The position numbers and the translations under genes were made by a program. Shown here piece after piece: positions 1 to 6,114 of a stretch of DNA of 9,512 nucleotides. Origin of the DNA: Candidatus Kerfeldbacteria bacterium (lineage in GTDB: Bacteria; Patescibacteriota; Patescibacteriia; SBBC01; JACPUP01); contig JACPUP010000011.1 of the NCBI GenBank assembly GCA_016192205.1, positions 1 to 9,512 of the forward strand, read 5' to 3'. Position 1 is the first letter of the stretch. Each line of letters starts with the position of its first letter. The notes under the pieces are model-generated. The model ran no database searches. It had not been told where the DNA came from and saw nothing but the letters and a program-made list of their open reading frames with translations.

Positions 1-1
1 A

Positions 2-2758
2 TCCTGCGGGTTAGACATTGCACTGGTCGTGGACAGCTCCGGCAGCATCGAAGAGGACGAGCTCTTCCTCATGCAGAACGCGTTCGAAGGATTCGTGGAC
101 GCCTTCCTGCCGGGCACGCCGTCGCTCATGAGCGTGACGGACTTCGACACCGTTGCGACGCTCGAACAGCCGTTTACGGACAACGCGGCCGCGGTGAAGG
201 CGGCGGTCAACGGTACCGCGAGCGGCGGGTTCACGAACTGGGACGACGCGCTGGCGAAGGCGTCCTCCTCCTTTGATCCACGGCCAACCAAGCCGAACCT
301 CCTCCTCTTCGCTTCGGACGGGAACCCGAACAAGCGCGGCCACCCGGCCACACCGGCGGGGAACGCGACGGATGCCGACGCCGCCCTGGCCGCTGCGCTG
401 ACGCGGGCCGAGACCATCAAGGCCAGCGGCACCCGCATCCTGGCGCTCGGGATCGGCGACGGCCTGAACCTCGGGAACCTCATGGCCATTGCCGGGCCGG
501 CGGTCAACACCGGCGTGACCTCGGACGTCATCACCTCGAGCTACTTCTCACTGGCCGAAGACTTGGCCGAGCTCGCTGCGAGCTTGTGCAGCGGTAAGCT
601 CATCATCGAGAAACAGCTCGACCTCGACGGCGACGGCGTCCCCGAAGTGGATGGCAGTGTCGCCACCCCGCTCCTGGCAGGCTGGGAGTTCCAAGTCGAA
701 GCAGCCGACGCTGACGACGAGACTGTCGTCACAGACCAGACGGGCGTCATTGAGCTCGATGCGGACGCCGGCGTGTTTAGCATTACAGAAACGGCCGGCG
801 ATTTCCGTGAGGATGTCCAGCTCCTCGACATCACCTGTCTCAAAGGCAGCCAATCAGTCGGCGCCGTGAACTTGGCCAGCCGCCAGGTGACCGGCTTGAC
901 CCTCGATGGAGACGACGTCATTACGTGCACGTTTTTGAACGGCCTGCCGACCTTTGACCTCCACGGCTACAAGTGGCACGACGCCAACGGCAACGCCAGC
1001 AACGACTGCGGTGAGGCCGTGGGCGACGCGCAGAGCTGTGAGCCGTTCCTTGCGGGCTGGACCATCTTCCTCGACGCCAACGGCAACCAGGTCTTGGATG
1101 CCGGCGAGCAGTCGACCATAACCTCCAGCGAGCCCGAGCACTTCGGTTGGTACTGGTTTATGAACCTACCGGCAGGCACGTACTCCATCTGCGAGGCGCC
1201 GCAGGTGGGCTGGGCGCAGACCTACCCACAGGGGGAGACCGATTGCCACACCGTCACCTTGCCGTTCGACGCCGGCCCATCGACCTGCGTGGAGAGCTCA
1301 CAGGTCAACGCCGTGGCCAGCGAGCAGTCGTGCAACTTCGCCAACCGGACCGTCCCGACCGGCACCGTGACCTTCGAGAAGGTCATCCTCGGTCCGGGGA
1401 ATCCAGTTGAGTGGTCGTTCGCATACCAGAACCAGACCTTCGGACACGGCCAGACCGTGGAACTCAATGCTGGCAGCGGGTCCCTGACCGAGTCCGGGCC
1501 GAGTGGCTACACCCTCGTTGACGCGACCGGCGCCTGCACGCTCAATGGTGGCGCAGCCACCCTTACCGTCGTCGAGGGCCCGTCCACGTGTACGCTCATC
1601 AACGAGCGTGACCTCGGCACGGTGAGCGGCGTGAAGTTCAACGATGCGAACGCGAACGGCGTCCGCGACGCTGGCGAGGCCGGCGTCGGTGGTGTCACCA
1701 TCAACCTCTCGACTGGTCCCTCGACCGTGACCGCTGCCGACGGCAGCTACGCCTTCCCCGGGCTTCCGACCGGCGCCTACACGGTCAGCGAGGTCGTGCC
1801 CGCGGGCTGGTTGAGCACGACGCCAACGAGCGTCGCCGTAACCGTTTCCAAGGGCGGCACGGCCACGGCCAACTTTGGCAACCGTCAACCACCGACCCTC
1901 GGCCTCACGAAGACGCCGAGCGTTGCCACGGCCGCGCCGTCGCAGGACGTCCGCTACACCATCGGCTGGAGCGTTGTCGGCAACTCCGTCGCAACCAATG
2001 TGGCGATCGTCGATCCGGTTCCGACCGGGACGACCTTCGTCTCAATCGAAGACGGCGGGACGTACGACGCCGCGACCAACGCGCTGACCTGGAAGCTCGG
2101 TACGCAGAACCCGGGCGCGAGCGGCATCGTGCACGCGACCCTCAAGATGAACAGCGCGCTCGGGGACGGCTCGAAGGTCGTGAACAGCGCGACCATTGAT
2201 TCGCTCGAGACCGACCCACCGTTCGCGGCCCACGCCACCGTGACCATCGTCACCCCGCAGGTGCTGGCCGCCACGGCTCAACCGACGCTGACGCTGGCCA
2301 AGGTCGCGGGCCAAACGTCGGTCAACGCCGGCGCCACGCTCCAGTACACCGTGACCATCAGCAACATTGGCGAGGCGGACGCCGTCGGTGTCACGCTTAC
2401 CGACTCGCTGCCTGATGGTTTCACCTTCACCGACACGGGTGAGCAAAACCGCGTGCTGGCTCTCGGCGTCCTGGCCGTCGGCGCCACCAAGACCATCACG
2501 TACGAGGTGACCGTCGACCCCGAGACCAACGCTGGCAGGTACGTGAACACTGCGACCGTCACCGCGGACAACCACGACGGCCTGGTCGCTCGGGCCAGTG
2601 TCGACGTGCGTACGCCATCCGTCCTCGGCGCCGTGACCGAACTGGCAGATACTGGTGCCGGTTCGCAGGACTACGTGCTGTTCACCATTGGCTTAGCCCT
2701 CTTGCTCATCGGTCGTATCGGATACGGCCGGGCCCACCGCGGTACGCTGGACACCTAG
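2..2758 (+). CDS. LADTG-anchored surface adhesin: vWA, SpaA/SdrD-like and DUF11 domains (5' end outside window)
   Basis: The reading frame is open from base 2, and the first visible residues (DIALVVDSSGSI) already lie inside a von Willebrand A fold, so the true start and any signal peptide are upstream. The GTG at 29 falls inside the first beta strand and is not a start. Counting from base 2 (918 visible residues), the MIDAS metal site is D11-S13-S15, T78 and D106. A loop near residues 204-214 (DLDGDGVPE) resembles an EF-hand-type calcium loop. SpaA/prealbumin-like and SdrD-B-like beta domains follow at about 195-628, with SdrD-type DANGN and DANANGVRDAGE motifs near 325 and 545. Two DUF11-type domains lie at about 630-757 and 760-875. 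The C-terminus has LADTG (881-885), a hydrophobic helix (about 891-906) and a basic tail, which is a sortase signal closest to the LAxTG type. By family knowledge it would be a wall- or envelope-anchored adhesin; its ligand is unknown. No sortase gene is in the window. Confidence 0.9.
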   Translation, partial: SCGLDIALVVDSSGSIEEDELFLMQNAFEGFVDAFLPGTPSLMSVTDFDTVATLEQPFTDNAAAVKAAVNGTASGGFTNWDDALAKASSSFDPRPTKPNLLLFASDGNPNKRGHPATPAGNATDADAALAAALTRAETIKASGTRILALGIGDGLNLGNLMAIAGPAVNTGVTSDVITSSYFSLAEDLAELAASLCSGKLIIEKQLDLDGDGVPEVDGSVATPLLAGWEFQVEAADADDETVVTDQTGVIELDADAGVFSITETAGDFREDVQLLDITCLKGSQSVGAVNLASRQVTGLTLDGDDVITCTFLNGLPTFDLHGYKWHDANGNASNDCGEAVGDAQSCEPFLAGWTIFLDANGNQVLDAGEQSTITSSEPEHFGWYWFMNLPAGTYSICEAPQVGWAQTYPQGETDCHTVTLPFDAGPSTCVESSQVNAVASEQSCNFANRTVPTGTVTFEKVILGPGNPVEWSFAYQNQTFGHGQTVELNAGSGSLTESGPSGYTLVDATGACTLNGGAATLTVVEGPSTCTLINERDLGTVSGVKFNDANANGVRDAGEAGVGGVTINLSTGPSTVTAADGSYAFPGLPTGAYTVSEVVPAGWLSTTPTSVAVTVSKGGTATANFGNRQPPTLGLTKTPSVATAAPSQDVRYTIGWSVVGNSVATNVAIVDPVPTGTTFVSIEDGGTYDAATNALTWKLGTQNPGASGIVHATLKMNSALGDGSKVVNSATIDSLETDPPFAAHATVTIVTPQVLAATAQPTLTLAKVAGQTSVNAGATLQYTVTISNIGEADAVGVTLTDSLPDGFTFTDTGEQNRVLALGVLAVGATKTITYEVTVDPETNAGRYVNTATVTADNHDGLVARASVDVRTPSVLGAVTELADTGAGSQDYVLFTIGLALLLIGRIGYGRAHRGTLDT

Positions 2759-2780
2759 CGCATTCAGCGAGCATGTTGAC

Positions 2781-2816
2781 CACGGCGTCGGGTCTTCCCG
2801 ACGCCGTGTGTGTTTT
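2781..2816 (+). terminator. Rho-independent terminator of the adhesin gene
   Basis: A perfect 12-bp stem (CACGGCGTCGGG at 2781-2792 paired with 2797-2808) closes a TCTT loop and is followed by TGTGTTTT. It starts 22 nt after the adhesin stop. The T-rich tail runs into the -35 element of the next promoter, so termination of one unit and initiation of the next are packed back to back. Confidence 0.9.
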
Positions 2817-2843
2817 GACGAACCACCGGTGAACCGGTAGGTT
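2815..2843 (+). promoter_or_regulatory. Sigma70-like promoter for the histidine-rich gene
   Basis: TTGACG (2815-2820), a 17-bp spacer and TAGGTT (2838-2843). The expected transcription start, about 2850, is only some six bases before the ATG at 2856. The purine run GGAAGG (2844-2849) that looks like a Shine-Dalgarno site would then lie mostly or wholly outside the mRNA, so translation may be near-leaderless. Confidence 0.6.
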
Positions 2844-2855
2844 GGAAGGGTTCGT

Positions 2856-3383
2856 ATGAAGCACGGGCTCCTCGCCGCTGCAATCAGCGTGGTTGTGCTC
2901 ACCGTTGGGTGGTTGGGCAACCGTGGCGATGTCGCCGAACGCGCGGATGACGTGCACTACCACGCGGCATTCCTGGTGGTGACCGACGACGGCGTCGCCG
3001 ACTTTTCCGCGCCCGCGTTCATGCACCTGAAGCCCTGTACGGAAGATGCGCATGCGGAGCTGACGCCCGAGGAGGAACAGCGGGAGCGCATCCACCTCCA
3101 CGACGGCAATGGCACCGTTGCCCATGTCCACCGGGAAGGCGTTCGTTGGTCCGAGCTCTTCACGACCCTGCAGTACGTCTTCCCCGGCCCGCCGTACCTC
3201 TACCGTGACGGCGCGGCCGTAGCGGAGTCGACGTTCACGCCGGTGCAGATTGACGACCGCGTGCTCATCGTCGCCACAACTAACGACCCGACACCCGAAC
3301 TGGTGGCCGAGTGGACCGCGCAGGTCCCGACCATCGAGGACATCCGCGCAGCCGAATCCGTCAGCGAGGGCTGCGGGAGCTAG
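2856..3383 (+). CDS. Exported histidine-rich protein of unknown function (HYH / HLHD / HVH motifs)
   Basis: A 175-residue protein. Residues 4-20 form one hydrophobic stretch after MKHG, so it is a signal peptide or an uncleaved N-terminal anchor; no lipobox cysteine is seen. The exported part has clustered histidines: HYHAAF at 34-39, MHLKPC at 56-61, H66, HLHD at 80-83 and HVH at 90-92, followed by REGVRW. The alternating H-x-H pairs plus C61 could form a metal site in a beta-rich domain, but this is inference. From memory, similar HYHA...HLHD...HVH proteins occur in CPR genomes, usually as hypothetical proteins; I know of no tested function. The ATG at 2856 is the only start that keeps the whole N-terminal hydrophobic segment. 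The stop TAG overlaps the stop of the convergent downstream gene (shared bases 3380-3383). Confidence 0.85.
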   Translation: MKHGLLAAAISVVVLTVGWLGNRGDVAERADDVHYHAAFLVVTDDGVADFSAPAFMHLKPCTEDAHAELTPEEEQRERIHLHDGNGTVAHVHREGVRWSELFTTLQYVFPGPPYLYRDGAAVAESTFTPVQIDDRVLIVATTNDPTPELVAEWTAQVPTIEDIRAAESVSEGCGS

Positions 3384-4393
3384 CGGCCCGTCAGCTCGTC
3401 GAGGAGTCGGTAGAGCAGTCGAATGCGGCGGCGCTGTTCGCGTTCTGACATGGACTGCGCCGAAGGAATATCGGCGAGCAAGCTGCCGAGCGTTCGTTCA
3501 GCGATTGCTCCCCGCATGAGCGAACGAAAGCCCCGGACACCGAGCCGCTGCGCCACCGGCACGAAATCGTCAATCCAAGTGAAGACACCCTTGCGCCACT
3601 GGCGATACGGCCAGCGCCAGTTCCCGCCGATGAGCCAGTCCGCCCAAATGGGCAAGGCGAAGTCGTAACCCTCGGGGTAGTACTTGGCATGGGCGAAATC
3701 CGTCAGGTAGAATCTCGTCCGTTGCGCGTTGGTGAAGAACTCCTTCGGCTTCACGTGGCCGTGGCTCCAGACCTGCCGACGGGCTCGAAACGTTCGATCC
3801 ATGAGCCGGAGCGCGCGCCGAAAGCGCGGCAGAAATTCGCGCGGCGCCAACAACGGTCGTCGGCCTGTGAGCTGGCGTTGTTCCTCGGCCGAATTCGCGA
3901 GATCCATCCAACGGTCAATGCGCAGCCGGTGGTATTCGACGGATGAGAGTCGCTCGACGAGCATGAGCGGCCGGGTCGGGCGTTTGGGAAAGATGCGTCG
4001 ATACTCCTCAAACGCGCGGAGGAAGTCAGCGCGGTCGCGTGCCTTCAACGGCGAGTCAAAATGGCGGAACGCGGCCGGGATGCGTTCCATCACGAGCCAG
4101 CCAGTGTGCGGACTCGTCTGCTGCGAGGCATAGAGCGCTGGTGCGGTGAGCAACCGACTGCGATTGTGCGCAAGAAAGGCGCGGTGCTCGAGCACTTCAT
4201 AGATAATGCGGGGATCGTCGAAGACTTTGAGGACAGAATCGCGGCCGCGAAATGTTCCGGCATAGATGACGTTGCGCACTGTACGAAAGTGAGACCAGCC
4301 TTCGTAGATACAGCTGCCGAGGTGGAATCCCTGGCTCCGCGCAATGCGCTTGGCAGTTTGGTGGAGCGGGTCTTTGGGGAAACGAGGGCGCAT
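3380..4393 (-). CDS. Kinase-fold (APH / protein-kinase-like) protein with altered catalytic loop
   Basis: A 337-residue protein. K56 in VLKVF fits the ATP-anchoring lysine, E66 or E69 the helix-C glutamate, and VMERIP (101-106) a hinge like that of aminoglycoside-phosphotransferase-type kinases. The catalytic loop reads HGHVKPKEFF (211-220), where the family norm is HGDxxxxN: the catalytic Asp is His213 and the metal-binding Asn position is Glu218. The DFG-like Asp is kept in LTDFAHAK (D232). It may bind nucleotide without normal phosphotransfer, or use other residues. Substrate is unknown. No membrane segment is visible, so it is probably cytoplasmic. The start at 4393 is chosen because any extension upstream would read through the antisense of the tRNA-His gene, and the predicted transcript begins about at this ATG. 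The gene is divergent from tRNA-His and convergent with the histidine-rich gene. Confidence 0.8.
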   Translation of the reverse strand: MRPRFPKDPLHQTAKRIARSQGFHLGSCIYEGWSHFRTVRNVIYAGTFRGRDSVLKVFDDPRIIYEVLEHRAFLAHNRSRLLTAPALYASQQTSPHTGWLVMERIPAAFRHFDSPLKARDRADFLRAFEEYRRIFPKRPTRPLMLVERLSSVEYHRLRIDRWMDLANSAEEQRQLTGRRPLLAPREFLPRFRRALRLMDRTFRARRQVWSHGHVKPKEFFTNAQRTRFYLTDFAHAKYYPEGYDFALPIWADWLIGGNWRWPYRQWRKGVFTWIDDFVPVAQRLGVRGFRSLMRGAIAERTLGSLLADIPSAQSMSEREQRRRIRLLYRLLDELTGR

Positions 4394-4399
4394 GCTCAA

Positions 4400-4427
4400 A
4401 GTGTAGCGTGCTCGGCGGCGTTGACAA
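4400..4427 (-). promoter_or_regulatory. Leaderless promoter of the kinase-like gene
   Basis: On the minus strand TTGTCA (4427-4422), a 16-bp spacer and TACACT (4405-4400). A start 6-7 nt beyond the -10 falls at about 4393, the A of the ATG, so the mRNA would have no 5' leader and no ribosome binding site. The -35 occupies the same bases as the -35 of the divergent tRNA promoter. Confidence 0.55.
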
Positions 4428-4449
4428 GCGATGATTTTGCGCGTAGTCT
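4421..4449 (+). promoter_or_regulatory. tRNA-His promoter
   Basis: Consensus TTGACA (4421-4426), a 17-bp spacer and TAGTCT (4444-4449), giving transcription from about 4456, some 12 nt before the mature tRNA. The -35 overlaps that of the divergent kinase-like gene through the heptamer TTGACAA. Confidence 0.75.
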
Positions 4450-4467
4450 GCGCTGTGCCCAGACCAT

Positions 4468-4542
4468 GGTGGTCATGGTGTAGTGGTAGCACAGGGGCTT
4501 GTGGAGCCCTTAGCATGGGTTCAATCCCCATTGGCCACCCCA
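4468..4542 (+). tRNA. tRNA-His (anticodon GTG), CCA encoded
   Basis: A complete 75-nt cloverleaf including the extra G(-1) at 4468, which pairs with C73 (4539) and is the identity element of histidine tRNAs. The acceptor stem GTGGTCA pairs with TGGCCAC (4532-4538, one T-G pair). The D arm has GTGT/GCAC, the anticodon stem GGGGC/GCCCT, and the loop TTGTGGA with GTG at 4501-4503. The variable loop is four bases (TAGC), and the T arm is ATGGG-TTCAATC-CCCAT. CCA is encoded at 4540-4542. It is flanked by its own promoter and terminator, so it is a single-gene unit. Confidence 0.97.
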
Positions 4543-4546
4543 CGAG

Positions 4547-4573
4547 AACGCCCTCGCCCCGGCGAGGCGTTTT
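4547..4573 (+). terminator. Rho-independent terminator of tRNA-His
   Basis: The 5' arm AACGCCCTCGCC (4547-4558) pairs with GGCGAGGCGTT (4561-4571) with one bulged C and a two-base CC gap, followed by TTTT. It begins five bases after the encoded CCA. Confidence 0.85.
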
Positions 4574-4611
4574 CGTAGGTCTTTCGTTTTCGTCCAGAGA
4601 ATCAATGCGTA

Positions 4612-4620
4612 TGGTATATT
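4612..4620 (+). promoter_or_regulatory. Possible extended -10 promoter for the DUF5654 gene
   Basis: TGG followed by TATATT at 4615-4620 fits an extended -10 element. No good -35 is seen 16-18 bp upstream. A start near 4627 would give a leader of about 85 nt containing the strong ribosome binding site at 4700-4704. Confidence 0.4.
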
Positions 4621-4699
4621 CCTGGTGTATGAACACCCGGCCATTCCTTCGTCCGGCTTTTGTACAACGTTGACGTTTTAATAGTAGTTAATGACCAAG

Positions 4700-4704
4700 A
4701 GGAG
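4700..4704 (+). promoter_or_regulatory. Shine-Dalgarno site that fixes the DUF5654 start
   Basis: AGGAG within AAGAGGAG, seven bases before the ATG at 4712. It lies downstream of the alternative ATG at 4691, and so supports 4712 as the real start. Confidence 0.8.
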
Positions 4705-4711
4705 ATACGCT

Positions 4712-4948
4712 ATGCCAGGACGAGAGAGCGTGAGGACAATGATTCAACTAGCTACAACCGCCTTCGGGTTGGTCGCGGCCCTGGCCTGGAACGAGGCCAT
4801 CAAATCCCTGTTCACGGAGATTATTGGCCAACGCGCTGGCGTTATCTCCCAGTTCGTCTACGCCATCGTGGTTACCATTATCGTCGTGCTTGTGACCTCG
4901 CGGCTCGGCAAGCTGGCCGAACGGGTCGGCGTGAAGACCGACGAGTAG
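4712..4948 (+). CDS. DUF5654-family small membrane protein
   Basis: A 78-residue protein. After a short charged N-terminus it has the stretch TTAFGLVAALAWNEAIKSLF, which closely matches my memory of DUF5654 proteins, small membrane proteins found in CPR bacteria and archaea. A second hydrophobic segment (FVYAIVVTIIVVLVTSRL) follows, then a charged C-terminal tail (GKLAERVGVKTDE). This predicts two membrane-associated helices with both ends on the same side. The function is not established. The start at 4712 is set by the AGGAG seven bases upstream; starting at 4691 would add seven residues and put that site inside the gene. It is preceded by the tRNA unit, and the next gene has its own promoter beginning 12 bp after this stop, so it is probably monocistronic. 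A weak 5-bp hairpin overlapping the stop (4941-4953) lacks a T-tract and is not called a terminator. Confidence 0.85.
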   Translation: MPGRESVRTMIQLATTAFGLVAALAWNEAIKSLFTEIIGQRAGVISQFVYAIVVTIIVVLVTSRLGKLAERVGVKTDE

Positions 4949-4959
4949 CTCGTACGCTC

Positions 4960-4988
4960 TTGACACGACGCCGGACCCATGCTAGGGT
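4960..4988 (+). promoter_or_regulatory. Sigma70-like promoter of the membrane-anchored protein
   Basis: TTGACA (4960-4965), a 17-bp spacer and TAGGGT (4983-4988), with an extended -10 TGC just before it. The expected start, about 4995, leaves a leader of about 13 nt without a Shine-Dalgarno motif before the ATG at 5008. Confidence 0.7.
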
Positions 4989-5007
4989 GCAGCGTTAGCT
5001 TTTTCGT

Positions 5008-5643
5008 ATGGAACAAGTCTACGAGCCGACAGAAGCTGCTATCGTGCAGCCAGACGAGCCGGAGCAGCCGCAGCCGTCGCGCGCGCGGCGTTGGATGATC
5101 GCGCTCACGATCCTCATCGCCGTCGCCGCTTCGTTGTACATCATCATTCCACGCAACCGCACCACCGAAACTGCGGAAGCTCCGACCGAGCCTGTCGTTG
5201 AAGCGCCCGCTGAAGTCCGTTCGCCAACGGTTGCTGGTGCCGTCGTGTCAGCCCGCGACGACGGAACGCTCGTCCTCCCCTATCGGAATGAAGACCTTCG
5301 TTTTTCCCTGGAGTTCCCGTTGTCGTGGGAAGGGTATCGTGTGACGCAGACGCCAGTTGAGGATCGGATGCTGGTGACATTCGAGTATCCACAACTTGAC
5401 GACGCGTCGCCTGAGGACGGGCGGATCGCGTTTACCGTTTATGGGTATACGCCCGGAACCATTTTGCCGACTGATCTTCGCGTGCTCACGGAAGAGCGCG
5501 GCATCCTCTACGGCTTCAGTGTCACGAGAGCAGCTGACGGCCGGGCCGGCGAGCGTGCGTTCATCCCGTCGGTGATCGCTTCCTTCTCGGTTTTTGCGCC
5601 GCCTGAACCGCCAGTGACATCGACTGATGCAGCTGGCGCCTGA
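5008..5643 (+). CDS. Membrane-anchored protein of unknown function with one outer domain
   Basis: A 211-residue protein. Residues 1-28 are acidic and Gln/Pro-rich and end in a basic patch (RARR). A single transmembrane helix follows at about 29-48 (WMIALTILIAVAASLYIIIP). A low-complexity Thr/Glu/Ala/Pro linker (about 50-75) leads to a beta-rich domain at about 80-197, beginning PYRNEDLRFSLEFPLSWEGY. The pattern of a short strand, then F-x-L-E-F-P-x-x-W, resembles PsbP/DUF1795-type domains of many CPR surface proteins, but this is a weak resemblance from memory. The C-terminal 15 residues are Pro/Thr-rich. By the positive-inside rule the N-terminus is cytoplasmic and the domain faces outward. 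There is no ribosome binding site before the ATG. It is transcribed from its own promoter and ends before a hairpin shared with the convergent zinc-ribbon gene. Confidence 0.8.
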   Translation: MEQVYEPTEAAIVQPDEPEQPQPSRARRWMIALTILIAVAASLYIIIPRNRTTETAEAPTEPVVEAPAEVRSPTVAGAVVSARDDGTLVLPYRNEDLRFSLEFPLSWEGYRVTQTPVEDRMLVTFEYPQLDDASPEDGRIAFTVYGYTPGTILPTDLRVLTEERGILYGFSVTRAADGRAGERAFIPSVIASFSVFAPPEPPVTSTDAAGA

Positions 5644-5672
5644 CAGCGGCTCCCAGTGACCACAGCAACAAC

Positions 5673-5699
5673 ACACAAGCCCCTCATCGGGGCTTGTGT
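5673..5699. terminator. Hairpin between convergent genes, probable bidirectional terminator
   Basis: ACACAAGCCCC (5673-5683) and GGGGCTTGTGT (5689-5699) form a perfect 11-bp stem with a five-base loop, centred between the stop at 5643 and the convergent stop at 5727. Neither flank has a real T-tract (CGTTGGTTG on the plus side, TGTTG on the minus side), so it may stop or pause polymerase inefficiently, or protect both 3' ends. Confidence 0.65.
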
Positions 5700-5726
5700 C
5701 GTTGGTTGCCGTTGTCGGCGCGTGCG

Positions 5727-5897
5727 TTACGAGCGCGGCGGGCCGCTGCGCCGGTTGTTCCGGTGGCAGTCTCGGCAGTAAACGGGCCGGTTTGTATCCG
5801 GCTCAAAAGGCAGCTCGGTGATCTGGTTCCCGCAGTTCGAGCAGGTCCAGTTCCCCTGCACCATCTTGCGAGGTGCGTACTGCTGTCCGTTGTCCAT
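5727..5897 (-). CDS. 56-residue CxxC/CxxC zinc-ribbon microprotein
   Basis: The protein begins MDNGQQYAPRKMVQGNWTC. It has two CxxC pairs, CSNC at 19-22 and CRDC at 41-44, separated by 18 residues containing ITELPFEPD, and a short basic tail. This fits the CxxC-x17-CxxC group of small zinc-ribbon proteins common in CPR genomes, with one residue more in the spacer. By family knowledge the four cysteines would hold one zinc ion; the partner (nucleic acid or protein) is unknown. The basic tail (HRNNRRSGPPRS) suits nucleic-acid binding, which is inference. The ATG at 5895-5897 is preceded by AAAGG nine bases upstream. The predicted promoter is over 100 nt further up, giving an unusually long leader for this region. 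It is convergent with the membrane-anchored gene across a shared hairpin. Confidence 0.85.
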   Translation of the reverse strand: MDNGQQYAPRKMVQGNWTCSNCGNQITELPFEPDTNRPVYCRDCHRNNRRSGPPRS

Positions 5898-6006
5898 CTG
5901 TCACGACCTTTCGTAGTAGTGACTGGCCCGAATACACAAAGACACCTACTTCGTTGAGGATGCCCTTGATTGCTCTACTGCCAGACTCGCTACTGTTACT
6001 AATGAC
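5898..6006 (-). promoter_or_regulatory. Long 5' leader of the zinc-ribbon gene, with ribosome site in a possible hairpin
   Basis: From the predicted start near 6006 to the ATG is about 108 nt, without an upstream reading frame of note. At its 3' end ACGA-AAGG-TCGT (minus strand, about 5903-5914) can fold into a 4-bp stem whose tetraloop is part of the AAAGG ribosome binding site (5907-5911). An outer GTC/GAC pairing is also possible. CCTTG near the leader start could pair with CAAGG about 40 nt later. This could be a structured regulatory leader, but the stems are short. Confidence 0.35.
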
Positions 6007-6012
6007 AAGGAG

Positions 6013-6040
6013 AGTCTAGCACACCCTTGGTTGGTGTCAA
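6013..6040 (-). promoter_or_regulatory. Promoter of the zinc-ribbon gene
   Basis: On the minus strand consensus TTGACA (6040-6035), a 16-bp spacer and TAGACT (6018-6013), with TGC just before the -10 as an extended element. Transcription would start about 6006 and run toward the zinc-ribbon gene. Confidence 0.65.
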
Positions 6041-6085
6041 TGGGGCCAGGAGGTGTTTCCAAGCTATTGAACCATTACGCATTTC

Positions 6086-6114
6086 TTGACAGAATGAATA
6101 AAATGGGTTCTAAT
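6086..6114 (+). promoter_or_regulatory. Near-consensus forward promoter with no intact gene behind it
   Basis: TTGACA (6086-6091), exactly 17 bp and TCTAAT (6109-6114), one mismatch from TATAAT. It is the best match to the sigma70 consensus in the window, sits in an AT-rich patch and is divergent from the zinc-ribbon promoter. It points at the capA remnant and was plausibly that gene's promoter, or it drives an untranslated RNA. Confidence 0.55.

Noticed and set aside
29..31. GTG as the start of the adhesin gene
   Set aside because: Upstream in-frame codons already encode the first strand of the vWA domain (DIALV), so the gene begins before the window.
1298..1888. A 196-codon antisense frame in the adhesin gene, with similar long ones at 2042-2575 and 3570-3911
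   Set aside because: High-GC shadow frames with Arg/Gly/Ala-rich products and no start signals, opposite genes with clear domains.
4394..4636. Upstream extension of the kinase-like gene on the minus strand
   Set aside because: The added residues are the antisense of tRNA-His, its terminator and promoter region.
4629..4673. A 14-residue frame in the DUF5654 leader (MNTRPFLRPAFVQR)
   Set aside because: No ribosome site and no attenuator-like structure, and its composition is not that of a leader peptide.
4691..4711. Earlier ATG for the DUF5654 gene
   Set aside because: The Shine-Dalgarno AGGAG lies downstream of it and seven bases before the ATG at 4712.
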